Positions 34,749 through 46,867 of a DNA stretch of 64,000 bases are shown in pieces. The first letter of the stretch is position 1; every line of letters starts with the position of its first letter. A program made the position numbers and the translations under genes. The stretch is from Pogostemon cablin (Eukaryota; Streptophyta; Magnoliopsida; Lamiales; Lamiaceae): NCBI GenBank assembly GCA_023678885.1, contig CM042965.1:34577777-34641776 (forward strand), written 5' to 3'. The notes under the pieces are model-generated. The model saw only the letters and a list, made by a program, of their open reading frames with translations, was not told the DNA's origin and made no database searches.

Positions 34749-35014
34749 GTGAGATGCATTTTTCTTGCTTCTGTATGTTTCTTTCAGGCCCTTCGGAATA
34801 ATGTTACACTAGCGGAGGGATACCTGAGAGGGAACCTTTATTTCTTGAAGAGTCAGACTGTTGATAATCAAGCTTGCAATGTCTCCTTGGAAACTTGGCA
34901 TAGAACTCTTCATCATGCTTCTATTAGTACTTTGAACCATTTGAGTTTTTTTAAACCTTTTTGTAACTCTTCTGCCTCGGAAGATGTTATCTCTTGTAAA
35001 ACATGTTATAAAGC
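34749..35014 (+). pseudogene. Copia-A GAG-pre-integrase segment
   Basis: It contains LRGNLYFL, TWHRTLHHASISTLNHL and SCKTCYKA. The H-H-C-C pattern (HxxxxH...CxxC) is the zinc-binding N-terminal domain of copia integrase. It is interrupted at the Tyr-Lys codons by the hAT element and resumes at 35808 (KQHRLLFEKS). Confidence 0.85.
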
Positions 35015-35807
35015 TAGAGCTGTCAAAATGGGTTTGGTCCGTCGGGTCGAACCGCACCCTCCTGTAATTGGTGGGTTGGGCCGAGTATTTCTAGCCCGCA
35101 ACCCACGTAGGCCCGCCCGCCTAAGCCCGCCAAATGCGTGGGTTGAGGTGGGTTTGGCCCGCTCCGCCCCGCCTAAGCCCGCCACATGTCAAACTCGAGA
35201 GAAATACCTAAAGTTTATCTTTCGTGTATTATGCTTTATAAAAGTTTATTGCTTTAAACATGTTCTTTTAATTCTTGATTTAGATTGAAATTTTGAAAAA
35301 AAATGTTGATTATATTTAGATAATTATTTTATTTGGGGATAATTAATATTTGTGTTTGTATTTATATTCTTGCAGATTAGAAGAAAAAAATTATAGAGTT
35401 TGTCGATTTGAATTAAAGTAATATTAATATATATGATATTAGAAATACGAACTCAAGTGGTAAATATAAGTAGAGGAAATTTTCAAATGTTTGGAATTTT
35501 TTTATGAAGAGAGTGGTTGGTAAGAATGCAGATTCTATAGGTATCATGTTTATGTTGATATTATAGTATTTTGTACCATTATATTGGTATTTCATTTTAA
35601 CAATATTATCCCTAATTAATAAGAAAAAAAAAAAGAAAAAAAATTCGCGAGTTGGCCCACCGTAGCCCGCGATCCGCCTTTGAATGGGTTGAGTCGAATA
35701 TTTCTAGCCCGCAACCCACCTAGGCCCTCCCGCCTAAGCCCGTCAAATGCGCGGGTTGAGGCGGGTTGAGGCCTACCCCGCCCCGCTGGCCTGTTTTGAC
35801 AGCTCTA
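35015..35807. mobile_element. hAT-type non-autonomous transposon inside Copia-A
   Basis: The inverted ends are TAGAGCTGTCAAAATGGG and CCTGTTTTGACAGCTCTA. The 8-bp flanks tataaagc (35007-35014) and tataaaat (35808-35815) are the target duplication with two changes; excising the element restores the integrase reading. Eight-bp duplications mark hAT elements. GC-rich direct repeats of about 100 bp near both ends (35078-35180 and 35685-35795) share TATTTCTAGCCCGCAACCCA. The middle is AT-rich and no transposase is visible. Confidence 0.88.
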
Positions 35808-36758
35808 TATAAAATTAAACAACATCGTTTGCTTTTTGAAAAGAGTTTAATATATTCTACTTCTTGTTTTGAACTAATTCTGTTGATATTTAGGGGCCAT
35901 GCAAGGATGTCTGTCATACTAATACTCCATATTTCTTGACTATCGTGGATGATTTTAGTAGATGCACTTGGGTTTTTTTAATGAAAGTGAAGTCAGATGT
36001 GGCTGGAATTTTACAACTATTTATTGTTATGATTGAGAGGCAATTCAATCAAACAGTTAAAAGGGTACGAAGTGATAATGGAGTTGAATTTTTGGGCAAG
36101 GATGTTCAGCACTTCTTCATTTCCCAAGGGATATTTCATGAGAGGTCTTGTATGTATACTCCCCAACTAAATGGGGTGATGGAAAGTAAACATAGACATT
36201 TATTGGAGGTGGTTAGGGCCTTTCTATTTCAAGCAAAGATGCCTATTGCTTTTTGGCCTTTTGTGTTTTATATGCTGCATACATCATAAATAGGACCCCT
36301 ACTGCTCTCTTACAGTGGTCTACTCCTTTTGAGAAGCTTTATGGCAGGGTACCTGACTACACTCGGTTAAAGACCTTTGGATATTTAGCTTGTGCAGCAG
36401 TCCCTATTCCTCTTAGAAGTAAGTTTGCATCCAGGTCCCTTCGGTGTGTATTTCTTGGCTATGAGCCGGGTCAGAAGGGTTACAAACTCTTTGACCTTGA
36501 AATGATCAATTTTTTATTTCTCGAGACGTCATTTTCAAAGATCAAATATTTTCTTATTCTACTTCAGTTTTTGATGCTAAATCTCAGCCACATGTGCTTT
36601 CTTATGATCCCGACATTGATCGGGTCGATGATGTTGAGATACGTTCTCTGCCTTCGGAGTTTACATCCCATGACTTATGCTCTTTTTCTCCAGAATCTCC
36701 TCTTCCCACTACACCTATTTCTCCTAATGCCCTACGAAAAAGCACCAGACAAGTCCAT
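35808..36758 (+). pseudogene. Copia-A integrase
   Basis: It reads LTIVDDFSRCTWVFLM (first Asp), VRSDNGVEFL (second Asp) and TPQLNGVMESKHRHLLEVVR (Glu), so the DDE triad is present. A frameshift near 36255 moves the reading to YIINRTPTALLQWSTPFEKL, LKTFGYLACAAVP and CVFLGYEPGQKGYKLFD, the usual integrase C-terminal motifs. It is cut at 36758 by the gag-only element. The region after 36520 is in another frame again. Confidence 0.92.
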
Positions 36759-38699
36759 TGATGCGCGTTTTCTTTGCACGTAAAATTAATTCTAAATTAT
36801 TAAGGATATCAGTTGCAGCTTAAGCAAGCGACCAAGTGAATTATCGAACCCAAAGGACGGCGTATTATCAATTTAATTATTTACTAAATTAATTAAGATA
36901 AGATGGCAACAAGATTTGAGAATTTATTGTAAAATACTGAACAATTAATTAAAATAGCAAATAATATAAATTAAAGAACTAAAAGAATATGAAAGTGGAT
37001 CAAGTAGGAGAATAGGTAGATCTAGGATCATCAAGTTTCACTCATTAATCTCCCTTTCGTGTATCAATGTCCGACTCTGCCTTGTGGAATATGGACGCAT
37101 CACTAAACCATGCAAATCTACTCTATAGACACAAGTAAATAAGCGTGTAACACGTATGAATAACCTTGGAGCAAGAGACATAATTTCACCCCCTTTCTAG
37201 GTACTATCAGTATCATTTATTTCGCACGTTTGGAATCTAACCGATATGATCTCCCTTTGTAGATACTATAAAATTACCCTCTTTATCCTACTTACTAACC
37301 CGAATTCAATTTAATTAATAAATATTCATATATGACAGTTCTAATGAAGCTTGGAATCCCTCACTTAGAATCATAACATGGAATCCTGTTCAACGGTGAA
37401 TGCACTCAATCTACAACCAAGATATATATTCAGACTCTATATAACAGTTGAAAATGCACCAAACGACCGTGAATATAGATTAAGAAAGCACAATCATATA
37501 CAAAATCAATCCACAAGTAGTGTTGTACAGAGGACACACAAGAGAGTTTAATTAATTCATAAAACCTTTATAAACCCTAGATCTACCAAAACGGTTCTAG
37601 CCCATGATGTTGCGAAGAACAATCATAGGGGTTGGATAGATCTTACCCATATGTCTAGAAAATATAAAATATATTAGGAAACGAATAAAACCCTAGATGT
37701 GGGAGTCGTCGCGTCCTTCTCCGTTTTAAATCTTCCTCTTGGTTCTCCTTTTGATAATACAGATGAATCTTCAAAGTGATGTATGGATGGAGGAAAAGAT
37801 GTGGATGATGGTTGGGGTGATCCCCCCTTGTGGGGTGTAGTATTGTGTTGTGGTTCTCTCCAGTCAATTCAATCCTAATGATGTGATATACATCCCCTTT
37901 TATACTTGTAAACTCTTCTTATGGACCTTCGATGGACTTTTACTTGAGACATACGTCAAATTTGGCTAAAGAAACCTGAAATTACCAAAAATATCACTAG
38001 GGCATTTCTGTTCGACCAAACCTTCTTTGGTCGAGCAATTTCTCCTGGTCGAACAACCTTTCTGTAAGGTTTTGGCATTTTGTTCGACCAGACTTCTCCC
38101 ATTCGATCTGATTTCTGTTGGTCGAACAGAATCTATTGGTCAAGCAAGCTTGCGCAGTCTCACCGTTTCGCGCATAACTTCCACATCATACCTTCGATTT
38201 GAGTAATTCTTGCGCTCACGCGATCCGCTCTTCCTTGGATTTCTATCCATATAAAGAATTCCTAGAAACTCTTACATGTGAAGGTGTAACAAGTCATGCA
38301 AAGTGGCACAGCCGTTCTATTCGGCACAGCTTGCGCGACGTCACCACATTGATCATAACTTTCTCGTTTGGAATCCGATTGGGGAGTTCTTTATGCCAAA
38401 ACAACCCTCTCTTCTGTGAATTTCCAACCATATATCACACATCCACTTCAAAGCTCTACACAAACACAGAAAAATTACACAAGTTGGACGTGCATTTTTT
38501 AACATCATTGCATAAATTGCACCTTTACTCCAACTTGGTACTTTTGATCATTTTTCCACCTAAAACACAACAAAATACCTCAAGTTCACTTTTTTCTCAA
38601 ATATATTGAATATAAGACACTTGTGCTAGTATATAACAACAATCTCATCAAACAGGTGTTAAATTGGACACTAAAATACATTTATATTCACTCTCAACA
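36759..38699 (-). repeat. 3' LTR of the gag-only element
   Basis: A direct repeat of 42577-44494 with small insertions and deletions. The stretch 38010-38150 is dense in TTCGACCA / TGGTCGAA boxes, also found in the other LTR and in the internal region. Confidence 0.9.
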
Positions 38700-40990
38700 A
38701 ACCCCAAAGTTACCGTTACTCGTCCCGAGGCAACAAAATAAAAATAAAGAGAGAGAGAGAGTACGAAAATTAGCAGATAAACAAGGATTATAACAAATAC
38801 CCTATTCAAAATATAATTGTCCTCAACTTAGGTCATGCACTCTCATTACATGTAATAATCAATTCATAGCATACAATATAAGACAATCACTAACAATTCA
38901 AATGCTCCATTGACATGTTCTCACAGGAACTATATATCACTTACACTCAAGTGTAAAAAATGTACACTTATGGGTTAAGGTGTTTACGCTCAGATTCAAT
39001 TCAGGTGCATGTGTAACCATAAGCTTGCCCATTGTCTCAACTCTCCTTTTACTTGTAGCTAGCAAATCATGGATCAAAAAGGTCTTTTGCTTGGTTGTAA
39101 TGTAGGCTCTTTGGAAAAGGTAGGAAGTATATGGATAAGTGACTCAAAACTCAGATCGATCAAGCGGCCGTCTCTCTCAATCTTTATTTTTTCCTCATCA
39201 ACTTCTATTCAAGCTCAACATTCTCATCAAACTCTCCCATATTTCTCCTTCAAGCACAACATATTTTTCTTTTTCAACTTTTTCTAACTCTTCAACTCCA
39301 TCGTTCTCCTTTTCTTCACCCTTTTTTTCTTCTTTTCTTCGAGGTACCAGTTTCGGGCACTACCTTTCACATCCTCCATAGGGTAATAGATTTAAGCAAT
39401 ACCCTAGGGTGTTTGTTTTCATGGAGTACTAAATTTGAGCACTACTCCAGGAATTTTCCTTTTCATCTTTAAAATTCCTCCTTCATCATCTCTCAAATCA
39501 CCACTCTCTTCAATTAATCTTTATTGACTATCAAAAGAATGTATTTAAAAAGGCTCAAATGAGCTGACAAGGGATTTAATGAATTCAGGTAAAGTATATG
39601 GAAAAGATGGGCTATTCAAAAATGGCCTAATATCATTTTCATAATCCGCTAGATAATCTCGAATATTCAAGGAAACTCAAGGCAAGCTCTATAATAGACG
39701 CACAAGAACGATACTCACCAGAAAAGAAATATCATGTGATTATGTAACATAATCAACGAGGTTCAAAATCTCACATGATTTTTTAACAAGTAACAGAGCA
39801 CTTATCAAGGTAAGAAATATCTCATAAGTACACATAGAACGTCATACCATAATATAATTCAAGTACACTTCCTTCATCAATTTCAAAAGCATATGAATTT
39901 TAGGCATAATTTTAAAATATAAGCTCACATGTCCACAAAACCAAGATCTCAATCCTTCCACTCCTACTAATTAAAAGCACACATAAAAATTAGAATAAGG
40001 AAACGAGGGCACCTGATTTCTCCTTCAAAGTATGCACGAGCTCCTCGAGTTGTTCAACTCGATCAGGTCAAGCCTCAGTTTACCTGTTTCTATCATCAAA
40101 ACTCAACATACCTCATCATCATATAATTTATAAATAATAATATAAGAGAACTATAAGAAAGACTCAATTGACTATCTAATTGACTCCACACACTAGAAAC
40201 ACCAACACAACACACTAAACATTAGGTAAGTTGCAAAAAATCGACATACCAACACTGGCTAAAGTATCAATATGCCGCAAAAATCAATCCCCTAACAAAC
40301 AAACAACCAACAAAAGGAAAAATTATACCATCGGTGCTCATAAGATGAAGTAAGTACATCACACCCCCAAAAACTTAATAATAATGTAAGTCGAAACTAA
40401 GTTTGAAAAGAGATGTAATTGCCAAAATGTGAGCACTTCAAATATAATAACTCCTCACTCACACAAAAGAAATACGAAAGCAATAAAATGGAAGGGACAA
40501 GCCCCCAACAGGTGCTCATGTTTAACGTTGGAGAATCGCGACGGATGTAACCTTTTTGAACTACTGGATCAGAGGACGGTCTTCTCGCATCCTCACCTTC
40601 AAGTACTTTCTTTCTCTTTTCTTGTCTACACTCAACACCTCACCTTTCTTGGTCACAAGTATATGATCCTTGAAATTTTCTTCCTCCCATGGCTGTCTAG
40701 ACACCTCTTTGTCAATCTTCCATTCAAATTCAGAATCATCTTTCTTGTTAAAATCAAGATTAAACAAGTTAGAAACCACATAATGCTCTTGCACAATTGA
40801 GTCTCCATGGGCATCTTCATTGCTTGATCAAGAGAGAAAACCACATCTTCATTATCTATCTGCAATCTAAGCTTTTCGGCTCTCAACCTCTTTGTTCTTT
40901 CTCACTTCTCAACTATAAGCTGAGTTTTCATGTGATGGTATTGGAGTATTCTGAACAGCAGATGTAGCATTCCGTAACGAAATGGGAGGT
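38700..40990. other. non-coding internal region of the gag-only element
   Basis: AT-rich, starting with the minus-strand polypurine tract and a (GA)n run at 38748-38761. It holds no RT, integrase or antisense ORF. Small minus-strand open frames at 40561-40886 are the degenerate C-terminal side of gag or chance. Confidence 0.6.
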
Positions 40991-41330
40991 GCGTGAAGCT
41001 GTTCGACTACTGTTCGACCAAAGTGGTCTGGTCGAACAATAGTGGTGTGGTCGAACGAAGGCTCTGTAAACTGGTTTCATTCATTCAGCTCATGTTCGAC
41101 CATCATTCGACCAGAATGGTCTGGTCGAATAAAATTGGTTTGGTCGAACGAGGATCCTGCAATCTGAACGTGATCCTCCTTCTCCACAGGTGCCTGTTCG
41201 ACCATTGTTCGACTAGATTCAGCGGGGCACAAAATAGAGCATCGGGATTCTATTTTTTCGAAAGCTATTCGACCTCAGTTCAACCATCAGATCTGGTCGA
41301 ACGAGGTGGTGCTGGTCAAATAGTGTTTCT
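40991..41330. repeat. TGTTCGACCA / TGGTCGAAC repeat block
   Basis: About five units of roughly 80-100 bp each contain TGTTCGACCA followed, after 15-30 bp, by its inverse TGGTCGAAC. Each unit could form a short hairpin. The same motif recurs in both LTRs. Confidence 0.75.
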
Positions 41331-41414
41331 GTTTTCATCATTTTCGCTCACCGACTTCATCGGAACTTCGTACTGCGTCCCGTACCTCAATGTGATGGCA
41401 TTATTCTCCAATGT

Positions 41415-42416
41415 TTATGTCAATTGATTCACGTTCCCAGCCATCTGCTCCATAATCGAAGTCAGGTCCTTCAACTGCTTAGATAAATCTGCATGATCAA
41501 CATTCATGGTATCCTCAATACGATCAACCCTTACATCATTCTTAGCCATGTATCGATTGAAGGTAACTCCAACACACTTCACTTCTTGCTGCTTCATACT
41601 AGACCCCCTTTGTATCAACTCTGTAATCTGCTTCTACTGGGACTCTAATAGCTTGTTGATATTAGCTAGACTAGAGATGATCTCATCATCCCTATTCCGC
41701 TTCACCAATTGATGTTCAACATGTGCCACCTTACCTAGTACATATGATCCTCTTACTCTTTCCGTAGGCCAGTCACGTGAATTCATAGAGATGTCTTCAA
41801 ATAACTTTTCTACTTCAAGTGCTGTCTTAGATAACAGCGCTCCTCCTGATGATGCATCAATAAGAACACGCGACTCACAATCTAATCCATAATAGAAGAT
41901 GCTTATATACTCAACTTTAGACATTCCATGATGTGGGCACCACCTGAGCATGTCTTTGAACCTATCCCATGCCTCATGAATTTTTTCACCCTAATTCATA
42001 ACAAATTGGGTGTTCTCATACTTCATTCTGAAAATCTTTGAGGGTGGCATGTATCTCTCCAAGAACTTCTGCTGCAGTTGGTCCCATGTAGTGCAATATG
42101 CGGCATCAAGAGTTTCATACCAGTCTTCTGCTCTATCAACTAAAGAGAACTTGAATAGCACGAACCGTCTAGCATGATCATTAGCTCCAGACTTTTGAGT
42201 GTTTGCATAACCAAGAAATCTTCGGAGATGCTGATATGGATCTTCAAAGCAACCTCCAAAAAAGGGATTCTTCTCTACCATGTTAATAAGAGCGGGATGT
42301 ATCTCAAAATCATCATCTTCCCCTCTTGCTCCTATCAATCCCATGTTGTCAATTCCATAGTTCGTGAAAATTTTACGTATGGCAACATTATCCGGATTCT
42401 GCCTTGCTCCGGTCAT
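41415..42416 (-). pseudogene. Athila-like gag
   Basis: A single frame of 334 codons with two in-frame stops (near 41990 and 41633). It opens at an ATG (MTGARQNPDN) and reads FEIHPALINMVEKNPF, EDPYQHLRRFLGYANTQK, FKFSLVDRAEDWYETL and TTWDQLQQKFLERYMPPSK. It continues with RWCPHHGMS, FYYGLDCESRVLIDASSGG and FNRYMAKNDVRVDRIE. These are the motifs of Athila-lineage gag. No zinc knuckle is evident. The conserved frame apart from two stops suggests gag was maintained until recently. Confidence 0.88.
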
Positions 42417-42550
42417 GTTTAGCTCAATGTGTTATTCCTTCTTTCCTTCCTCTCATTTTCCTAGTGCACAAGTACCAAAGAAAAATTTAAGATTAGATAG
42501 AAATAATAAAAGTCTTAATCAAACTAGAAATAATAAATTAATAATAACAG

Positions 42551-42570
42551 CATTCCCGGCAACGGCGCCA
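42551..42570 (-). other. primer-binding site of the gag-only element
   Basis: The minus strand reads TGGCGCCGTTGCCGGGAATG, six bases inside the 5' LTR, the common Athila/Tat-type PBS. Confidence 0.9.
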
Positions 42571-42576
42571 AGAACT

Positions 42577-44494
42577 TGATGCGCATTTTCTTTGCACGCA
42601 AAATTAATCCCAAATATTAAGGATATCAGTTGCAGATTAAACAAGCGACCAAGTGAATTATCGAACCCAAAGGACGGCGTATTATCAATTTAATTATTTA
42701 CTAAATTAATTAAGACAAGATGGCAATAAGATTTGAAAATTTATTGTAAAATACTGAACAATTAATTAAAATAGCAAATAAAATAAATTAAAGCACTAGA
42801 AGAATACGAAAGTTGATCAAGTAGGAGAATATGTAGATCTAGAAACATCCAGTTTCACTTATTAATCTCTCTTTCTTGTATCAATGTCCGACTCTGCCTT
42901 GTGGAATATGGACGCATCACTAAACCATGCAAATCTACTCTATAGACATAAGTAAATAAGCGTATAACAGGTGTGAATAACCTTGGAGTAAGAGACATAA
43001 TTTCAACCCCCTTTCTAGGTACTATCACTATCAATTATTTCCCATGTCTGGAATCTAACCCGATATGATCTCCATTTATAGGTACTATAAAATTACCTTC
43101 TTTATCCTACTTACTAATCCGAATTCAATTCAATTAATAAACATTCATATATGACAGTTCTAATGAAATTTCAGAACCCCTCACTTAGAATCATAATATG
43201 GAATCCTGATCAGCGGTGAACGCACTCAATCTACAACCAAGTATATATTTGGACTCTATATAACAGTTGAAGATGCACAAAATGACCGTAAATATAGATT
43301 AAGAAAGCACAATCATATATAAAATCAATCCACAAGTAGTGTTGTATGGAGGACACACAAGAGAGTTTAATTAATTCATAAAACCTTTATAAACCCTAGA
43401 TCTACCAAAACAGTTCTAGCCCATGATGTTGCGAAGAACAATCATGGGGGTTGGATAGATCTTACCCATATATCTGGAAAATATAAGATAAATTAAGAAA
43501 TGAATAAAACCCTAGATGTGAGAGTCGTCGCATCCTTCTCTATCTTGAATCCTCCTCTTGGTTCTCCTCTTGATTCCACAGACGAATCTTTAAAGTGATG
43601 GATGGATGGAGGAAAAGATGTGGATGATGGTTGGGGCGATCCCCCCTTGCGGGTTGTAGTATTGTTTTGTGGTTCTCTCCAATTAATTCAATCCCAATGA
43701 TGTGATCTACATCCCCTTTTATACTTGTAAGCTCTCCTTATGGACCTTTGATGGGCTTTTACTTGAGACATACGTCAAATTTGGCTAAGAAAATCCAGAA
43801 TTATCAAAAATATCACAAGGGCATTTCTGTTTGACCAAACCTTCCTTGGTCGAGCAACTCCTCCTGGTCGAACAACCTTTCTATAAGTTTATGGCATTTT
43901 ATTCGACCAGACTTCTCCCGTTCGACCTGATTTCTGTTGGTCGAACGGACTCATTGGTTGAGCAAGCTTTCACAGTCACACCGTTTTGCGTATAACTTCC
44001 ACATCCGATCTCCGATTTGAGTAATTCTTGCGCTCACGCGATCCTCTCTTCCTTAGCTTCTATCCTTATAAAGAACCCCCAAAAACTCTTACATTTGAAT
44101 GTATAAAAAGTCATACAAAGTGGAACAACTTGCACGACATCACCACATTGATCATACCTTTCTCGTTTGGAATCCGATTGGGGAGTTCTTTATGCCAAAA
44201 TGACCCTTTCTTCTGTGGCTTTCTAATCTAACCATATATCACACATCCACTTCAAAGCTCTACACGAATACAGAAAAATTACACAAGTTGGACGTGCGTT
44301 TTTCAGCATCATTGCACAAATTGCACCTTTACTCCAACTTGGCACTTTTGATCATTTTTTCACCTAAAACACCTCAAGTGCACCTTTTTCTCAAATATAT
44401 TAAATATAAGACACTTGTGCTAATATATAATAACAATTCTCATCAAGCAGGTGTTAAATTGGACACTAAAACACGCTTATTTTCACTCTCAACA
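42577..44494 (-). repeat. 5' LTR of the gag-only element
   Basis: A direct repeat of 36759-38699. The repeated TTCGACCA boxes lie at 43829-43965. The TSD copy TCCAT follows at 44495. Confidence 0.9.
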
Positions 44495-44499
44495 TCCAT

Positions 44500-45460
44500 C
44501 CACCACCTTGGACAAAAAACTTTGTCCTTGTTAATGTGTATCTTGATAAAGAGCATTCGCTATACAAGCACGCAGCAAAGGAAGATGTGTGGGTTAAAGC
44601 TATGGATGTTGAATTAGAAGCTTTAGAAAATAATCAGACTTGGTTGTTAACTGACTTGCCTCCAGGGAAGGATGCTATAGGTTGCAAGTGGGTATATAAA
44701 ATCAAAAGGAAGCAAGATGGGACTATAGATAGGTATAAGGCGAGGCTTGTGGCAAAGGGCTATACTCAACAAGAAGGTGTAGATTTCTTTAAGGTTTTTT
44801 CTCCTGTGGTTAAGATGGTTACAGTTCGCCTCATTTTTTCCATTACTTCCATGAATGGTTGGGATCTATATCAACTAGATGTGAACAAAGTATTTTTACA
44901 TAGGCACCTCTCTGAAGAAGTTTACATGGCACCTCCACCTGGCTATACAAAAGCTCAACCGGGGCAGGTGTGTAAGTTGATCAAGAGCCTTTATGGCCTG
45001 AAGTAAGCCTCCAGAGAATGGAATATTGAGTTAACTTTGAAACTCAAAATGTTTGGTTTGGTTCAATCTCCCCATGATCACTGCTTGTTTACTATGCATA
45101 GAAATGGTCTCTTTTTGGCTATGTTGGTATATGTGGATGACATTTTAATAACAGATTCTGATGTTGAGATGATTGAGGCACTTAAACTCTTTCTTCATTA
45201 GGCTTTCACTATCAAAGATCTTGGGTTAGCTAAATATTTTTTAGGGGTTGAGATTTTGAGAAATACAGATGGTGTCTTTCTTTGCCAAAGAAAATATGTT
45301 CTAGATATTTTAACTGATACACATATGTTTGATTGTAAGCCTATTGTCACACCACTTCCCTCTGGCCTTCATCTTCACTCTACTGATGGTTCTCTTCTTG
45401 ATAGTCCTGATCAGTATAGAAGGCTGGTGGGACGTCTTCTCTATCTCAGTATGACCTGAC
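44500..45460 (+). pseudogene. Copia-A reverse transcriptase
   Basis: It reads WVKAMDVELEALENNQTW, GCKWVYKIKRKQDGTIDRYK, ARLVAKGYTQQEGVDF and YQLDVNKVFLHRHLSEEVYM. Past a stop at 45004 (TAA where Gln is expected) it continues with ASREWN and the active-site motif YVDDILIT near 45128. Another stop lies near 45200 (FLH then AFTIKDLG). FLGVEILR, CQRKYVLDIL and the connection motif YRRLVGRLLYLSMT follow. It is split at 45465 by Copia-B. Confidence 0.92.
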
Positions 45461-45465
45461 CAGAT

Positions 45466-46856
45466 TGTTGGCGCTTGAATTATTTGGTTAACGTAACCCG
45501 TTAGGGATTCATACGTTTTTAATATCAGCGAAAGCAATAAATCATAGAAACGATTACCGTTCACCAGGGTATGTTGACGAAAGATGATTCTCGCTGCCAG
45601 ACTATGCAGTCCCACGAGAATAGCCATAAGTTTCTCTTCTGATGTCGGAATTGAGTGATCTTTGCACTCAAACGATCCTCTCTTCGACGGCTTTCCGTCA
45701 GTATATAATACATCAAAATCAGAGAATTGTACGATTTTATATAAATTTCACAAGGTCGCAGACAGCAGCAGCAAATGACCTTCCGGTCTTTTGCTGTATG
45801 TCCCAAGTCCGATCTCGACGTCGCGTGGGCGACGATCTAGGAGACCTCCTCAATCTGCTCTCAACCCTCATCACACGTGAATAATGAATTAGATTAGGGT
45901 TCCAAATAAGTTGAGGTGACTTATATATATGGGCTACAGCAGGGACCAGGAGGAGAAATTGGGTTGGGCCTCCATTGGGCTTAAGTATCCAAGCTTAGCC
46001 CAAAGCTTATACTTAAGTCCAATAATAATAATATATTCCACTAAAATATTATTACTGCACTGCCTTTCCAATCCCAAAATTACGTTTTGGGCTCCTTCTT
46101 ATTATGAGCCCGTTAGTCTCCCCATGTTTAAGATATACAATGTCCATTAATTAATTTAAGTTACTGACAACAAAATTAATTAATATCTCATCCAAGAGTA
46201 GTACCACTCAACCTCATTATCATGCCGAAATAAATTCCACCTGCAGGGTTTACATGATAATCCTTATGAGCTCCTCAAGGGGACATCATCAACCTATGAC
46301 GGACACGGATTCCTTCTACAATCAACATCACACCATAGAGAGACCGCACTACTTCCCAACTCATCGAGTTTGTTGATTTAATTACATGTAAATCTCACTC
46401 ATTGATGAATCAAAGAAATACATACTGCCCTATGTGTCGAGGTTATTGTATAGGGATTAAGAGCACGAACATCCATAATAATTGAGATCAAGTTCTCCTA
46501 TAAGTCAGTATAAATCGAACGATCTCAAGCGGTCCTACTCAATACACACAAGTGCACTAATGTGATTCTATAGCCAAGACAAGCTAATACCAAACCACAC
46601 TACAACCATCCCGATAGAGAGTCCCCGTCTATCTCGATTGTGAGCATCTGTTTATACTTTATAAGGAAACCGATAATATGATCTTTCGCGTGTTGTCGTA
46701 CAACATATTATCTACAGTATAAAGTAAGTGGACTATTGTATCGAATATATAAATAAATTATAAGATGCAATCATTTGATCATATGATTCTCATTTCAAAT
46801 TAATTGTTATAACATTGTTCATACAAAAAGCTAGACTTTTAGTATACAATCCAACA
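45466..46856 (-). repeat. 3' LTR of Copia-B
   Basis: A direct repeat of 52309-53698. The 73- to 81-codon open frames inside it also occur in the other LTR and show no protein motif. Confidence 0.93.
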
Positions 46857-46867
46857 ATCTCCCACTT

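Larger units (their letters stand above)
36759..44494 (-). mobile_element. gag-only Athila-like LTR retrotransposon (TR-GAG type)
   Basis: LTRs of 1941 bp (36759-38699) and 1918 bp (42577-44494) have TGATGCGC...CTCAACA ends, flanked by TCCAT (36754-36758 and 44495-44499). The minus-strand PBS TGGCGCCGTTGCCGGG lies at 42551-42570 and a purine tract (AACTTTGGGG) at about 38700-38712. The internal 3.9 kb encodes only gag; no protease, RT or integrase is visible. Non-autonomous elements with gag alone have been described in plants as TR-GAGs. Confidence 0.9.

Noticed and set aside
40990..41330. TTCGACCA repeats as a CRISPR array
   Set aside because: Spacing is irregular, repeats are short inverted pairs, and the context is a plant retrotransposon.
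45929..46150. 73-codon frame repeated at 52771-52992 as a conserved small gene
   Set aside because: The two copies are in the two LTRs of Copia-B, so their similarity is due to LTR duplication rather than coding conservation.
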